From assembly GCA_020650975.1 (NCBI GenBank), contig JAIPMN010011829.1:1-20555 (forward strand): a stretch of DNA of 20,555 nt, read 5' to 3'. Both the position numbers and the translations under genes were made by a program. The notes beneath the pieces were generated by a model that had not been told where the DNA came from, searched no databases, and saw only the letters and a list, made by a program, of their open reading frames with translations. The DNA is from Apostichopus californicus (Eukaryota; Echinodermata; Holothuroidea; Aspidochirotida; Stichopodidae). Numbering within the stretch: the stretch's first letter is position 1; every line of letters starts with the position of its first letter. This document shows, one piece after another, positions 1 to 10,519 of this stretch.

Positions 1-1725
1 ATAACTAACACTCATCCTAATAGAACAAAGAAAATACCAATTTCAATACTGAAAACTGCATGTGTTGATTTTCGTGTTGGTTTACTGTGTAAAGGCCCAT
101 ATACTGTATGGGCTGATCTGAGTTGTTGCAGGAGTTGTTGCAGGATATCCCCTCCCTTTCCCCCCCCCCACCCCAAGAGAAAATATTTTGCAGGACCATC
201 TATATAAATTTCAAGAATCACGCAATCGGACGTCCTAATGTGAAACCTGCTACAACTGTATCTTTTTAGTGTTGACGTACTGGTACGCTATTGCATCCAT
301 CATATATGACAAGGAGTTTTTTTCAAGGATATTTAAGTTCATACTTTGACAAAGGATGAGCAAGTATATTTGAAATATCCATCCTAAACGATTAAAATAA
401 TTGTTTCTCTGTCAAAAGCAGCATTAGCGTTCTCATACTTTGAAAAAAATGATTACAAAATGATTTATCATTTTTTAAGGTAACTTCTAAAGACAATTCA
501 TGTAAGGTTGGATGTACCTGTGTCACACTAGAAATGAAAATTCCACTAGTGCTGACATTTTGTAGAGCAATTTTAAATACAAGACCTGAACTGTACCAAC
601 TGGAACTTCAACCGAACAAGCTCTCTTGCAGAGAACTGTTTTCAAAAAAACGACCACAAGGAAACTGCAGTAGTATTTTGCCATTCATGATGATCTGACT
701 GCTTCGTACAGTAACTCAGTTACCAATTCACATCTACAGTTGTTTTGCAAGCAACTCAAGCATACCGTACTTCATGGCACAATGGGTGAAGAAATACAGG
801 AAACCGGTTCTTCACACTAGAAATAAACGAATGTACTGGAAGCATGACTGGCAATGCTAACTGTATCACACACACACACATATATATACACGTACAGTAT
901 GTAATGCACACAACCCTGCCACTAGGCTGGTGTTAGAATTCAGTATGCATAATAAGAGATTAAATTACCTAAACTTCCTGGGTGTTAGTTTGGAGTGTGT
1001 TACTGTATGCCGGAATTAACATTGAAAGTATAACAATAGGAAATACTGCAGACCTTCAACATATACAATGGTTGATATCCATTAAAGTGAGCTTCAAACT
1101 TTATGATCTAATATCAAACTATTAATATCAAAATATTAATGAATTACACATATCAGACATTTCCTTGTTATCTTCTTTTATGTTAAGTTTTGAAGTTCCT
1201 TTATTTGAAAAGCACTAAAGAGCTTACTTTCAGAATAAGTGCTACATAAATGTAACTTAGTTATAATCATAACAATCATAATAATAACATACAGTTAGTC
1301 TATATCTGTTTATTAATTGAACTATTTACAGCCATTGATTCATAAAATATACACCTATTTGACATTTCAACCTTGAAGTTATTTTTAAGTTTGACGTATT
1401 CTACGCTGCAAGCAACTTCGGTAGTGTACAATGGGTGACTCAACTAAACAAACACGGTAACTACGATACAGTCCTACGTCAGCAATAATGGGAAATGGTC
1501 GACTTTTCTTTACAACAAATTCTCTTTTCTTTTCGAAACCTTGTCTTCCTTTATTTGACATTGTGTGCCTTTACGCTGAGTCTCTCACCTGTAATTGTAC
1601 ATGTGCCTGAAGCCTGTCATGTATACAATTTGCAGTATCATGTTATAAATTGTATACATAGGAACTACAGTATTAAATGCTGTTCTCACATCACAGTTGA
1701 AGCCTAGATTAAAATTGTTACTCAC
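1..1725. other. AT-rich non-coding DNA, no gene seen
   Basis: Both strands show only short frames without family motifs or paired splice sites. It contains poly-C/pyrimidine sequence near 150-175 and the CA/TA microsatellite at 867-890. It is interpreted as part of a large intron of the GRB2-like gene or as intergenic DNA. Confidence 0.6.
867..890. repeat. (CA)n(TA)n microsatellite
   Basis: A short CA dinucleotide run passes directly into ATATATATACAC. It is a simple sequence repeat without other features. Confidence 0.9.
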
Positions 1726-1733
1726 AGATACCC

Positions 1734-2056
1734 CAGTGGCAGAGCTCGGGGTATTGGTCAGGGGGGCGAGAATGGTCTGTAGGGGCGCTTTCGACACTAT
1801 CTAAGCGGAGCGCCACCATTGGTTGGCGCGGAGCGTACAGAAATTTTTTGAGTAAAATAGGTGTTATCGCCATTTTGTCAGAAAATTACACCAACAAAAT
1901 GTGACAAATGTCAATAGGTAGATGAGAGCGCAATAAAAAAGTCAATAATCGCAAATAAGTAAAAAATGGTAAAAAGCTGAAAAGGGCGCCAGCAGTCCAT
2001 TTGAGTCCGTCAGGGGGGGCATCCGCCCCCCTGACTGTATGGACGCTCCGCTACTG
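1734..2056. mobile_element. Non-autonomous hAT-type element (323 bp)
   Basis: Short terminal inverted repeats read CAGTGGCAGAGC (left) and CAGTAGCGGAGC (right, reverse complement), flanked by a perfect 8-bp duplication AGATACCC (1726-1733 and 2057-2064). The motif GTCAGGGGGGCG occurs near both ends. On the right it forms a strong hairpin, GTCAGGGGGG paired with CCCCCCTGAC, at about 2010-2034. An internal near-palindrome GCGCCACC/GGTTGGCGC lies around 1810-1828. The CAGTGGC.GAGC ends and 8-bp duplication indicate the hAT superfamily. No coding sequence is present, so it is a MITE-like derivative. Confidence 0.85.
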
Positions 2057-3303
2057 AGATACCCTATAAGTAAGCAATGATTACCTGTCTCAAACTCTAC
2101 CATTGCACTTTCCCATCTACCTAGCCTATTAACTGGTTACATTTAAGCCCCACTGATCCCTCCCCCCCCTCACTATGGGGCAACACCCATCACCTCTTCG
2201 TTAGAGATCAACCATTCACAACATAAAGAAGCCTACTGTCATTCTGGTTAAAACTCATAGATAACAGTACGTTTATTGTTGGACTGCACAGAAAAACTCT
2301 GGATTTAGTTTTTTACGGAAGGAGCTCATGAATTTGAGAAATAACAAGTCACAAACTTTGCCCCAAAAATGTCAGATAGTGGTCACCCACACTCAAATGG
2401 TTACTAACAGTGAAAAATCAATTTATAGAAAAGTTTGTATCCCATAAACGTTCAATGTAAATGTAAATGTCTTTATATCTCAAGTGAAAAACCCTGTCAA
2501 ATATATATGTCATTTCCTTGGTCCTACTGTAGCTTCATTTTAGTGCACTGAATAAAATAAAATTATGTTTTTCAGACCTGTATCTCATCTCATCAAGCAA
2601 ATGAGTTTCTGGTTTACCGACAAATACTGTACAACAATTAACCAGGTCTGCTTTAAGAAGAAAACAGTAACATGAAATGTAGATTGTAAAAGTCGAAAGC
2701 AATCCTCTCAACTCGTTTATGTATGTAAAAACACTGCAAAACAACTGTTGCCAAAAGAGCAATCTCCATTTGTACTGTGATACAAAAAGTACCCACTACT
2801 CGAACAAATTACAGTGTTATTGTCTTCATGACCAAAACCAACACTTGAGAAACACTTACAACATATGAACAGCCATTAACCTTTATCTGCAAAGCAGTCC
2901 TCAAACCTCAGGAAATACTTTTTAAAATCAATCTCTGTGCTGCATGCTCTTTCCAATCAAGGGACTACCTGTTTTGTAATCTAATATATATAATAGCTGC
3001 CATGCTGGACGATTCGCTTGATATAGGTTTGACGCAATCACCTTGGATACCACTGTACAGTATACGTGTAGTACATGTTGTACTGTACTGTAGAAGTGCT
3101 GTACATACAATTTAGGGACATAATGACTTGAAACTCTCTGTGTTGAACGAATTTGATTAACCACCAGAAATTGGGATTTGGAAGTCTTGGATTAACAAGA
3201 AGTCGATTCAAGTGGAAGAGTACTTATAGGACAGACTCCTATTACGGGGTTATACAACATACCTTGTAAATGGAATTCTTACATAGTGAAAGATCAATAC
3301 AGT

Positions 3304-3647
3304 CAGGGCCGGATTTAACAATGGGCAACGTGGGCAGCTGCCCACGGGCCTCCACAACAAGGGGCCTCCATATACTTCATGAAAAAATATATATATATAA
3401 GGGGAAATTTGAAGAAAAAAAATTAAATGTACAGTACAGTAGGCTGACAAATATCATCAATCAAAATCATATTGCGCGCGGCTTACGCCATGCATACGCT
3501 TCCTTTTCGCATCCAAGAACCCTTAATTATTGGAAAAAATCCAATACCCCTCCCCTTACACACCTCCCCCAGGACGACGATCACTGGAGGGGGGCCTCCA
3601 CCACTGAAGGTTGCCCACGGGCCTCCACATGTCTAAATCCGGCCCTG
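3304..3647. mobile_element. Non-autonomous hAT-type element (344 bp) with CAGGGCCGGATTTA termini
   Basis: Perfect 14-bp terminal inverted repeats CAGGGCCGGATTTA / TAAATCCGGCCCTG are flanked by an identical 8-bp duplication AATACAGT (3296-3303 and 3648-3655). This terminus is a recurring hAT end type in animal genomes. A second repeated block, GCCCACGGGCCTCCACA, appears in the same orientation near both ends (about 3340 and 3612). The duplicated target contains the locally common word TACAGT. A plus-strand open frame across it (3270-3791) is carried by the element's repeats and shows no transposase features. Confidence 0.88.
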
Positions 3648-4107
3648 AATACAGTACACGCGACTGCCGTACTGTATGGTGCGATAAACCTATGTATTGT
3701 ACTCTGTCATACAGCCTGTATTACAGTGAGGGACCACCCCCCCCCTCCCCTTCAGAGCACAAAAGACAAATGTCGAGGATCTTGCCCCTGAGAAATATGA
3801 ACAGGAAAACCAGCACTTGGGCCTGAAATTTACTGCATTGTGAGAAGACCAAAGTACAGAAATTTATGTACTTTTTCATAGTTCATACCTCATTTACAGT
3901 ATGGTAGATTTGGAAGGGAAGAGAATGTGGAAAATTTTCCTCAACGCAAAGTTTGCGGAGGTAAAAATGTTACACAATCCTTTTCTAAGACAAGATACAT
4001 AGACAGGACATTTGCAGAACTTTGTTAAGCAGAACAGCAGACACTGGTAATTGTCCTGTGCATACACCAGGAATACCAGAACTTTAGTATTATAGTTTGT
4101 TCTTCTT

Positions 4108-4138
4108 CCCCCCTTCCCCCCTTCCACCACCCTCCCCC
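4108..4138 (-). repeat. C-rich tract, quadruplex-prone on the minus strand
   Basis: CCCCCC-TT-CCCCCC-TTCCACCA-CCC-T-CCCCC gives four G-runs of three or more on the minus strand. It lies about 90 bp left of the foldback element. Confidence 0.8.
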
Positions 4139-4225
4139 AATGTCCTCTCCTTCCCATTCAAAACTTCCCTGCTAATTCAAACAAAAATTTCAAAACTTAT
4201 TGGTTGTGATATTTACGAGAGACAA

Positions 4226-4421
4226 GCTTACCTGTCTCCCCACAACCTTAGCACTCTTGTTCTACTGTGTCTAGAATGGACATCTAGACCCTTGGGTGGT
4301 AGAATGATAAGGGCATTGACTGGAGAGGTCCGGCCATACAGGGCACAGTGTTAAAAGGTTACCAGTTCATTCTAGACACGGTAGAACGAGAGTGCTAAGG
4401 TAAGTGGGGAGACAGGTAAGC
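4226..4421. repeat. Foldback (inverted-repeat) element, about 55-bp arms
   Basis: The left arm (4226-4279) begins GCTTACCTGTCTCCCCAC and ends near TGTCTAGAATGG. The right arm (4367-4421) is its reverse complement with a few mismatches and a small insertion. About 87 bases separate the arms, so a transcript of either strand could form a long hairpin. No convincing target-site duplication was found: the flanks GAGAGACAA and GAGGACCAA are only similar. It may be a foldback MITE or a hairpin-forming locus. Confidence 0.75.
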
Positions 4422-5561
4422 GAGGACCAAAGTAAATATGTTAAACTATTAGCTGCTTTTAGTTTAATATTCAACAGAGGAAATATTCTGGACAGATAGC
4501 TAATATTTTCATGGTGAATATCTTGAAAAACATTTTTTAATAATAAACAATAAGACACAATATGCTTTATGCTCTATGGAAAGCTCGTTTAAGGCTTAAT
4601 TGATCATGAAGTCGTCTGCTCATCAGAACAGGCCTGAATGTTAAAGGTTGATCCATTGTTTATTAGTTTTAATAACTAAAAACAAGTCTACTTAGCATAA
4701 TGTAAACAACAGACCATCATTTGGGTGTCATTCAACACAATTTTTTGTCGTTGACAAATATGTAATGCATGGAAAACATATTGTGTGATTCCAATCAAGT
4801 TTTGTGTTTCACCTAAGGAACTGAACTGATGGTCTATGTCTTAGACTAGAGCTATTACAGCCACTTTAATTGATTAGCCTTGTTTGTTAAAAGGATCATT
4901 TCCCAAACTTAACAGTGACAATACAGTTACATGGTTTACAACATTTCCCAATTGATTTTGAGTCTGAAGTGATTCCGTCAGGCAGAATTGATTACTTTAG
5001 CTTGAAACCTGATCACATTTAATGTACCAATTCCCAACCCGAAGTTTCACGCCTACTCGTTTTTCTTTTCTTCAAATCACCCAGAGCTAATTAGCAAGTA
5101 ATTAACAGTTTCATTCCACTACAATTGCTACAGTATATTACCCACACACTTTCTATACTAAAATCACTAGTATATTACAACAACAGCAATTGAAATAACT
5201 TATCAAATGTTCTTGACGATTCCATATTAAAGCATGAAGCATTCATTATTATTTAAAGTAACTTTGAAACATCAAACATGCTTATAAATAAGGAATCACC
5301 AGGGGAAGTATTTCACTGCTAACAAGAGATGCTGCTTGAACTGTACATACATATTAAAAATTCATGGATAATTAGAAAGCACTATTGAATGAGTCAGCCT
5401 GTAAAAGTGAGGGAAAAAAAGCCCCAATTCTTTTTTTTTTATAGCTCTTTTGCTTACCATGCAATATATTATAGAAGACTAAACCAATTTCAGGCTATTG
5501 ATGCACCACCATGCATTAAACCCATCAATCATAACAATGTTTTGCAGATCAAGATTAGTCA

Positions 5562-5853
5562 TTATAAATGGTAGGTGTACAGATCACCATACTGTACACC
5601 AGTGAGGAGTAGTACTACAGCTGCAGCCATGACAAACAATGCAAAGCTAAAACTCATCAATAGGATATTACCAATGACAATGATGGTGGAGAATCCTGCG
5701 AGTAATACTTACTTGTTTGTACTGTACACAAGCCATAGACTTAGATATATGTACAGTGGGATGAGGAAGTGGATCATGAATGACCGGATTGTAGTGCCCG
5801 GGTAGCACGGAATATAATTTATCCGGTATCTCATCTCGCCAAATGCTATGCAA
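5562..5853 (-). other. Hydrophobic minus-strand frame with an internal stop; possible exon or pseudogene
   Basis: One minus-strand frame reads MRYRINYIPCYPGTTIR, then a hydrophobic run SFMIHFLIPLYIYLSLWLVY, a TAA stop overlapping a GTAAGT, and then a second hydrophobic run starting FSTIIVIGNILLMSFSFALF and ending GVQYGDLYTYHL before TAA at 5562-5564. Two membrane-like segments in one frame suggest a decayed or spliced membrane-protein exon. GTAAGT (at the stop) could be a donor and the CGCAG before GGATTC an acceptor, but they are only about 17 bases apart, too close to be one intron. Hydrophobic frames can also arise by chance in T-rich DNA. No family was recognised. Confidence 0.2.
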
Positions 5854-6088
5854 AATTGGGCAAATGGGCTATGCAAACATGAATACTCGTATTAAAATAG
5901 GAACCACAGTATTCCATTTTTCCCCCCTTTTATATTAGTTATTCTTACTGTTGTATGACTGTTGTATACCTCCTCGATGCAAATTTTATATTTATACTGG
6001 AATGAATAAAGAAATTAATGTAGAAGATAAAAGTTCAGAGATTTCAATAACTGCTATACAACATTTTAACACAAATTATTTGCCTGGA

Positions 6089-6131
6089 TGGGAGGGGGAG
6101 GGAGGGAGGGAGCGGGAGGAGGAGGGAGAGG
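6089..6131 (+). repeat. G-rich (GGGAGG)n tract, quadruplex-prone
   Basis: The stretch is almost pure purine, with at least four G-runs of three or more separated by single A residues (GGGAGGGGGAGGGAGGGAGG). It satisfies the usual G-quadruplex pattern on the plus strand. It is probably an imperfect microsatellite. Confidence 0.85.
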
Positions 6132-7293
6132 TTTTCCATCGAGGTGTTGTGCTAGAAGTTATCAATTTGTTTAAATCGGTTGATTTCAAAATGTGATTGC
6201 GGAGAGGAGAGAGGCAAGGAACAGAAGGAAACAGCACTGTACGGTGTACACGGTATGGTGTACAGCACGGTGTACAGAACAGTGCTCAGTTTCACAAGAT
6301 ACCATGGAAAACCTGAAGTGTTCAAGCAGTAAGACAGGCGTTTCACTTTCATAATGTCATTCAATCTTTAAAAGTCACACTGACACCTTGTCAGATAATA
6401 AAAATCTGCATTTTACTCTCGGTTGATAATTAACCATATCAACAGAGAAGTTAAAAGGCAAAGTAAACCTTAAAAATTGCAAAAGTTTGTGTACCAGCAC
6501 GATCCACAAGGAATCATTAATTAGAGTTCATTTACTGAATATTCCACAAAGACCCCATTTTAGATCATACAATTTTTAGATATATGAAAGATTAACAGAC
6601 CAATGTTGTGTACAAGGTATTCACTAAAATACACACAAAGCTCTTCAATATCGATGGAAAATGGGATTCCAAAATCCTACATATTGTTTTTCAGTTATAC
6701 TACTGTATCAGCTTACATTTTAATAGCTGCGTACAACTAACAATTTGATAAAATAATACCCAAGAAAAGCATCAATTTGTTCAATAAGTCTACCAAAGAT
6801 TTACACAGTCGCAGTATTATATTGTATATAGTGTGTAAAAGGAACCTATATATAGTGTGGAACAGTTACATTAGAGCTTAATAATTTGCATTAACTTTGG
6901 TCCATTTCTCAATAATATTGAGAAGTAGTATACAAAAATTGACCAAAATTTATTGAAAGTTAATAATAAAACTTGCTACACAATATTATACTAGATTTCC
7001 AACAGTTTTCCACATTGCCTCCCAATTTGTTCTAGACCTGTGAGACATTAAACTAGAAACAATGACCTCTATAAGCATAATTGCAGAAAGCCATTGTAGT
7101 CTGCACGTAATTCTAATTCAACCTGTGAGTCATTTCACCAAAACCACAATTATTCCCATTGACACTGAAGAGCACATTGATGCTTCTGTATTGCCATATA
7201 GGTAAATGCAATGCATGAAGGAAGGCTGAGAAACAATACATCCATAAACTTTTGTACAACTATGGGCCCCTTAATAAATCAGTGGCATTGTCA

Positions 7294-7323
7294 GTGAGGA
7301 CAGTGGGAGTGAGGACAGTGGGA
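7294..7323 (+). repeat. Two-copy 15-bp tandem repeat
   Basis: GTGAGGACAGTGGGA occurs twice in succession. It sits at the start of a locally G+C-richer block (about 7260-7470) that may be a remnant of an unidentified repeat. The short frames through that block lack recognisable motifs. Confidence 0.85.
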
Positions 7324-9040
7324 GAATGTGGGTAATGCATACTGTTGCCGGAGGCATTTGTGCCCCCAGCAGAGAGAAGCCATGTTGTCATGGGGTCCAG
7401 GGGGTCTCCATAGGGCCCATGGCAGAGGTCAAGGGCCAGTATCCCCGACAGCTTTGCAGTCTCCATCATTACCAGAACTTAAATCAGCTTCACATTGCCA
7501 GAATTCTGAAGGTAGATCTATGTAAGTAAATTATTGTCAGTAAAACTGTGTTTGCTCATCTATCTAGGCTAAACAGATAATTTCCTATACACTCATGTTA
7601 TTGTGGCTGTAAAAAAGTCTGATAGCAGTAAATGTGAGCCGATGTGCGAACGGCAACCCATTATACCATACTATGATCAACTTAAACACCATTTCATATA
7701 AGATGCAAATAAAACTGTTCAGCTGTTGTCCTTTTACAGTAGGCTGGTAATAAAAACACAGCTAATGTTTTGATACTTTGATCAATCTTGGCATTAACAG
7801 TTTGCCATCATTTGCTGCTCTATTTGCAGTTGTGCTTGAAAGATGTTTGCTCACGAATGTTTGATAGTACCTCTGGTGTAAAGTCTGTCTGATGGACTTT
7901 CAGTTCACTCTGCTGATAAGCTGCTACTGGGACTTCAACCTCTCAGACGAAGTACAGTACCGTAAATGACATACACCAGACGGAAACTCGTGCTCAAATT
8001 TGACAGACTTGTACGTTACATATTGTCATTATCAGAAAATAACTTCAAAGCTTGGGGAAGCCCCTTCCAAATCCTACAATGGTAATACAAGCAAGTGCAA
8101 ATATGTATACAAACAGCTGATTACAAACTATTGAAGATTACAAAAGCTGGACAAAATATTCACTCTCCTAAAATACTGCTAATTAATATTATGACAGGCC
8201 GTTCATAGCTATTAACAACTAGATCTGACAAAATATGCAATATTGTATTTTACTCCCTATCAGGTTTGAGTTGCATTTGTGTAACAAATCAATGGTCAAT
8301 AGGGACCTGTATCCCAAGAGACTGAAAAGGAACTTTCCCAGGAAAATTCTACCAGCTGGAATTAATCAACACATACTGTATCTACTGTAGGCGGGTAAAT
8401 TCTCCCTTGCTAGTTACAGTATATGTGGCAACCAATCTTTCACCAGTATGCATTTACATCCTCTGAATGTTGCAAAACTTAAAGACTGATTCTTATCTTA
8501 CAGAACTATTTTAAGAGATGAGAGACTAGTAAAGACAAACTGCAGCAAATGTGCAGTCGCTTAATTCTGACAACGATATGTGCTGAATGTACCAAATCCA
8601 AGCTTTGGCATTCAAATACATCTTCAAATAAAGGACAAAAAATTGATGGATACTCATGCAGTGTTTTTTTGTTGATGAAAAAAAGGGGGGGGGGAATGAA
8701 AAAGGCTTCATCCAAGAATTGAAAAGTTTCAGGAAAAATGATAATGCAAGTGGTTTCAAGAGGATTAAGTATCCCACACAAGACAATGGGATGGAAGCTT
8801 CTGAATGGTAGATTTGGAAGGGAGAGTAGGGGTGCAATGCAAGAATGATTGCGGTTTGTAGGCTAGGTAGATTGGGGTATGTATGTATATAATAGACAGA
8901 TAAGATTGAGAGGAATGAAGTCAATTAATTTGAGGAAGTAGTTAATGTACAAAGTTATGTTGTAAGCAATACTATAAAAATTGGTAGTATTGCTCAAACT
9001 GGGAAGATTGTTTGCTAGTGTAAAATGTCCTTGCAGGTGT

Positions 9041-9084
9041 AACATCCCCCCCACCATAAGCTTCTGAAGGGGGTGGGGGTTAAC
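9041..9084. repeat. Short C-rich/G-rich inverted repeat (hairpin)
   Basis: AACATCCCCCCCACC is followed after about 12 bases by GGTGGGGGTTAAC, an imperfect inverted repeat able to form a GC-rich stem. There is no downstream T-run, and the setting is eukaryotic, so it is not called a terminator. Confidence 0.6.
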
Positions 9085-10138
9085 TTATTAGCTAGAGGGG
9101 TTTCCATTTGTGCCTTAAAAATGGCTTCATCAAATTGACACAAGATTCCAAACAAAAGGCAAAATACAGTTTTCAGCTAAAAACTAGAATGAATAATGCC
9201 ATGGATACAGTATATACAGCTTCTTTAAATATCTGATGGGACAATTTAAGGTAAGCATCTGCATGGATTTGAAATAGATGGTAGACATAATTTGTCTTTA
9301 CAATTCTGAATACTTACAGCCCCATAATTGCCTTTTGAAATGCTCATTGCACTTTTTAGCATTATCCGTTAAGATACGTAAACTTCGATCTAACATACCT
9401 ACTGTACATAACAGTCTTCAAGCCAACGGATATATGGAGGACACTACAAAACAATACATTCTGCTGTCACTGGGCAAATTATGACACAACACCTGTTGTT
9501 TCAATTTCAATCATAAATATAGTATTTCGAATATGTTATGTGACAGTCGCATGCAAATTTCACCAGGATCGGCTTAGAAAACGTTCCACTTTTCATCAGT
9601 CAAGAAAACAAAGAGTTAATTTCCCCTTGGACTATATCTTATTGTGGTAACTAGTCTAAATTATAAAGTTAGGTTTGTACAAACGGGATTGCTGTATAAG
9701 CGTGTATGTACACTTGAACAGTATCAAAGGACTTGTTGTAACTGGCAGATTTGCTGACAGAGTCAGGCTGTCAGCATGCAAAAAGCTTTTGATCAAAACA
9801 TTCAGATACCCACTATAATAAATATAAGAAACATTATATATAGAAGGAAAAGTAAGGTCTCATGAACAATTCCAAGAGGAAGTGCATCTTTCTGTGGGTA
9901 ATGTAAGGTAGAGGAAGAGAGTGCATACAGGTCAATAAGAGACACGTACTGTACAGTAATAAGTAATAATAATGAGTAATATTTATATATCTGTGTAACT
10001 GTTCATTATCAACAATCATTATTGGGCTGGCCGCAGGAAATGATGCATGCTAAAACACAAGACAAAGACGACGCCAGTGGGAACTTCATTTTAATCAGCA
10101 GATTAAATCAGCACTTGTATTTATTTTTAATAGCAGGG

Positions 10139-10519
10139 GGAATAAAATCATTCAAATCTAAGCCTGTGTATGGTCATGTACTGTACAGGTAATAATTAAA
10201 ATCATGCAAATCTAAGCCTGAGTATGGTCATGTACTGTACATGGAATAATTAAAATCATGCAAATCTAAGTTCCAGTATGGTCATGTACTGTACAGGAAA
10301 TAATTAAAATCATGCAAATCTAAGTTCCAGTTTGGTCATGTACTGCACAGGGAATAATTAAAATCATGCAAATCTAAGCCAGAGTATGGTCATGTGCTGT
10401 ACAGGGAATAATTAAAATCATGCAAATCTAAGTTCCAGTATGGTCATGTACTGCACAGGAAATAATTAAATCATGCAAATCTTAGTTCCAGTACAGTATG
10501 GTCATGTACTGTACAGGAA
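10139..10519. repeat. 54-bp tandem array, seven copies, with POU octamer ATGCAAAT
   Basis: Seven copies of a unit containing AATTAAAATCATGCAAATC, TAAG, a short variable stretch, and GTATGGTCATGTACTGTACA. The CAAATCT anchor falls at 10153, 10207, 10261, 10315, 10369, 10423 and 10476, a period of 54 (53 for the last). Copies differ by a few substitutions; the first copy has ATTCAAAT in place of ATGCAAAT and the other six keep the exact octamer. Each unit also has a TACTGTACA or TACTGCACA near-palindrome. The array is non-coding in all frames examined and lies in the large non-coding region left of the GRB2-like exons. Confidence 0.93.

Larger units (their letters stand above)
4422..10138. other. 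Long AT-rich non-coding stretch
   Basis: No confident exon was found on either strand. SH2 motifs (WF.G, FL.RES, PGDFSL) and the C-terminal SH3 motif (WWKG, FPRNYV) expected from the GRB2-like gene were looked for on the minus strand without success. Contents are the hydrophobic frame at 5562-5853, the purine tract at 6089-6131, a cluster of GGTGTACA repeats at about 6235-6280, the G+C-richer block at 7260-7470 and the hairpin at 9041-9084. Confidence 0.55.

Noticed and set aside
3270-3791. Longest plus-strand open frame (173 codons)
   Set aside because: It runs through a 344-bp non-coding hAT-type element and its flanks, has no recognisable domain, and owes its length to the element's repeats.
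4280-4366. tRNA-derived SINE head in the foldback loop
   Set aside because: GGTGGTAGAATG and GAGAGGTCCGGCC loosely resemble A and B boxes but do not meet the consensus, and no tRNA-like fold was evident.
5575-5805. 76-codon plus-strand frame
   Set aside because: Opposite to the more protein-like hydrophobic minus-strand frame; no motif or splice support.
8526-8924. 132-codon minus-strand open frame
   Set aside because: Hydrophobic and low-complexity, crosses a poly-G/poly-A tract, and has no family motif or matching splice sites; best explained as chance in T-rich DNA.
10139-10519. CRISPR-like array
   Set aside because: The 54-bp units are contiguous near-copies without unique spacers, in a eukaryotic context; this is a minisatellite.
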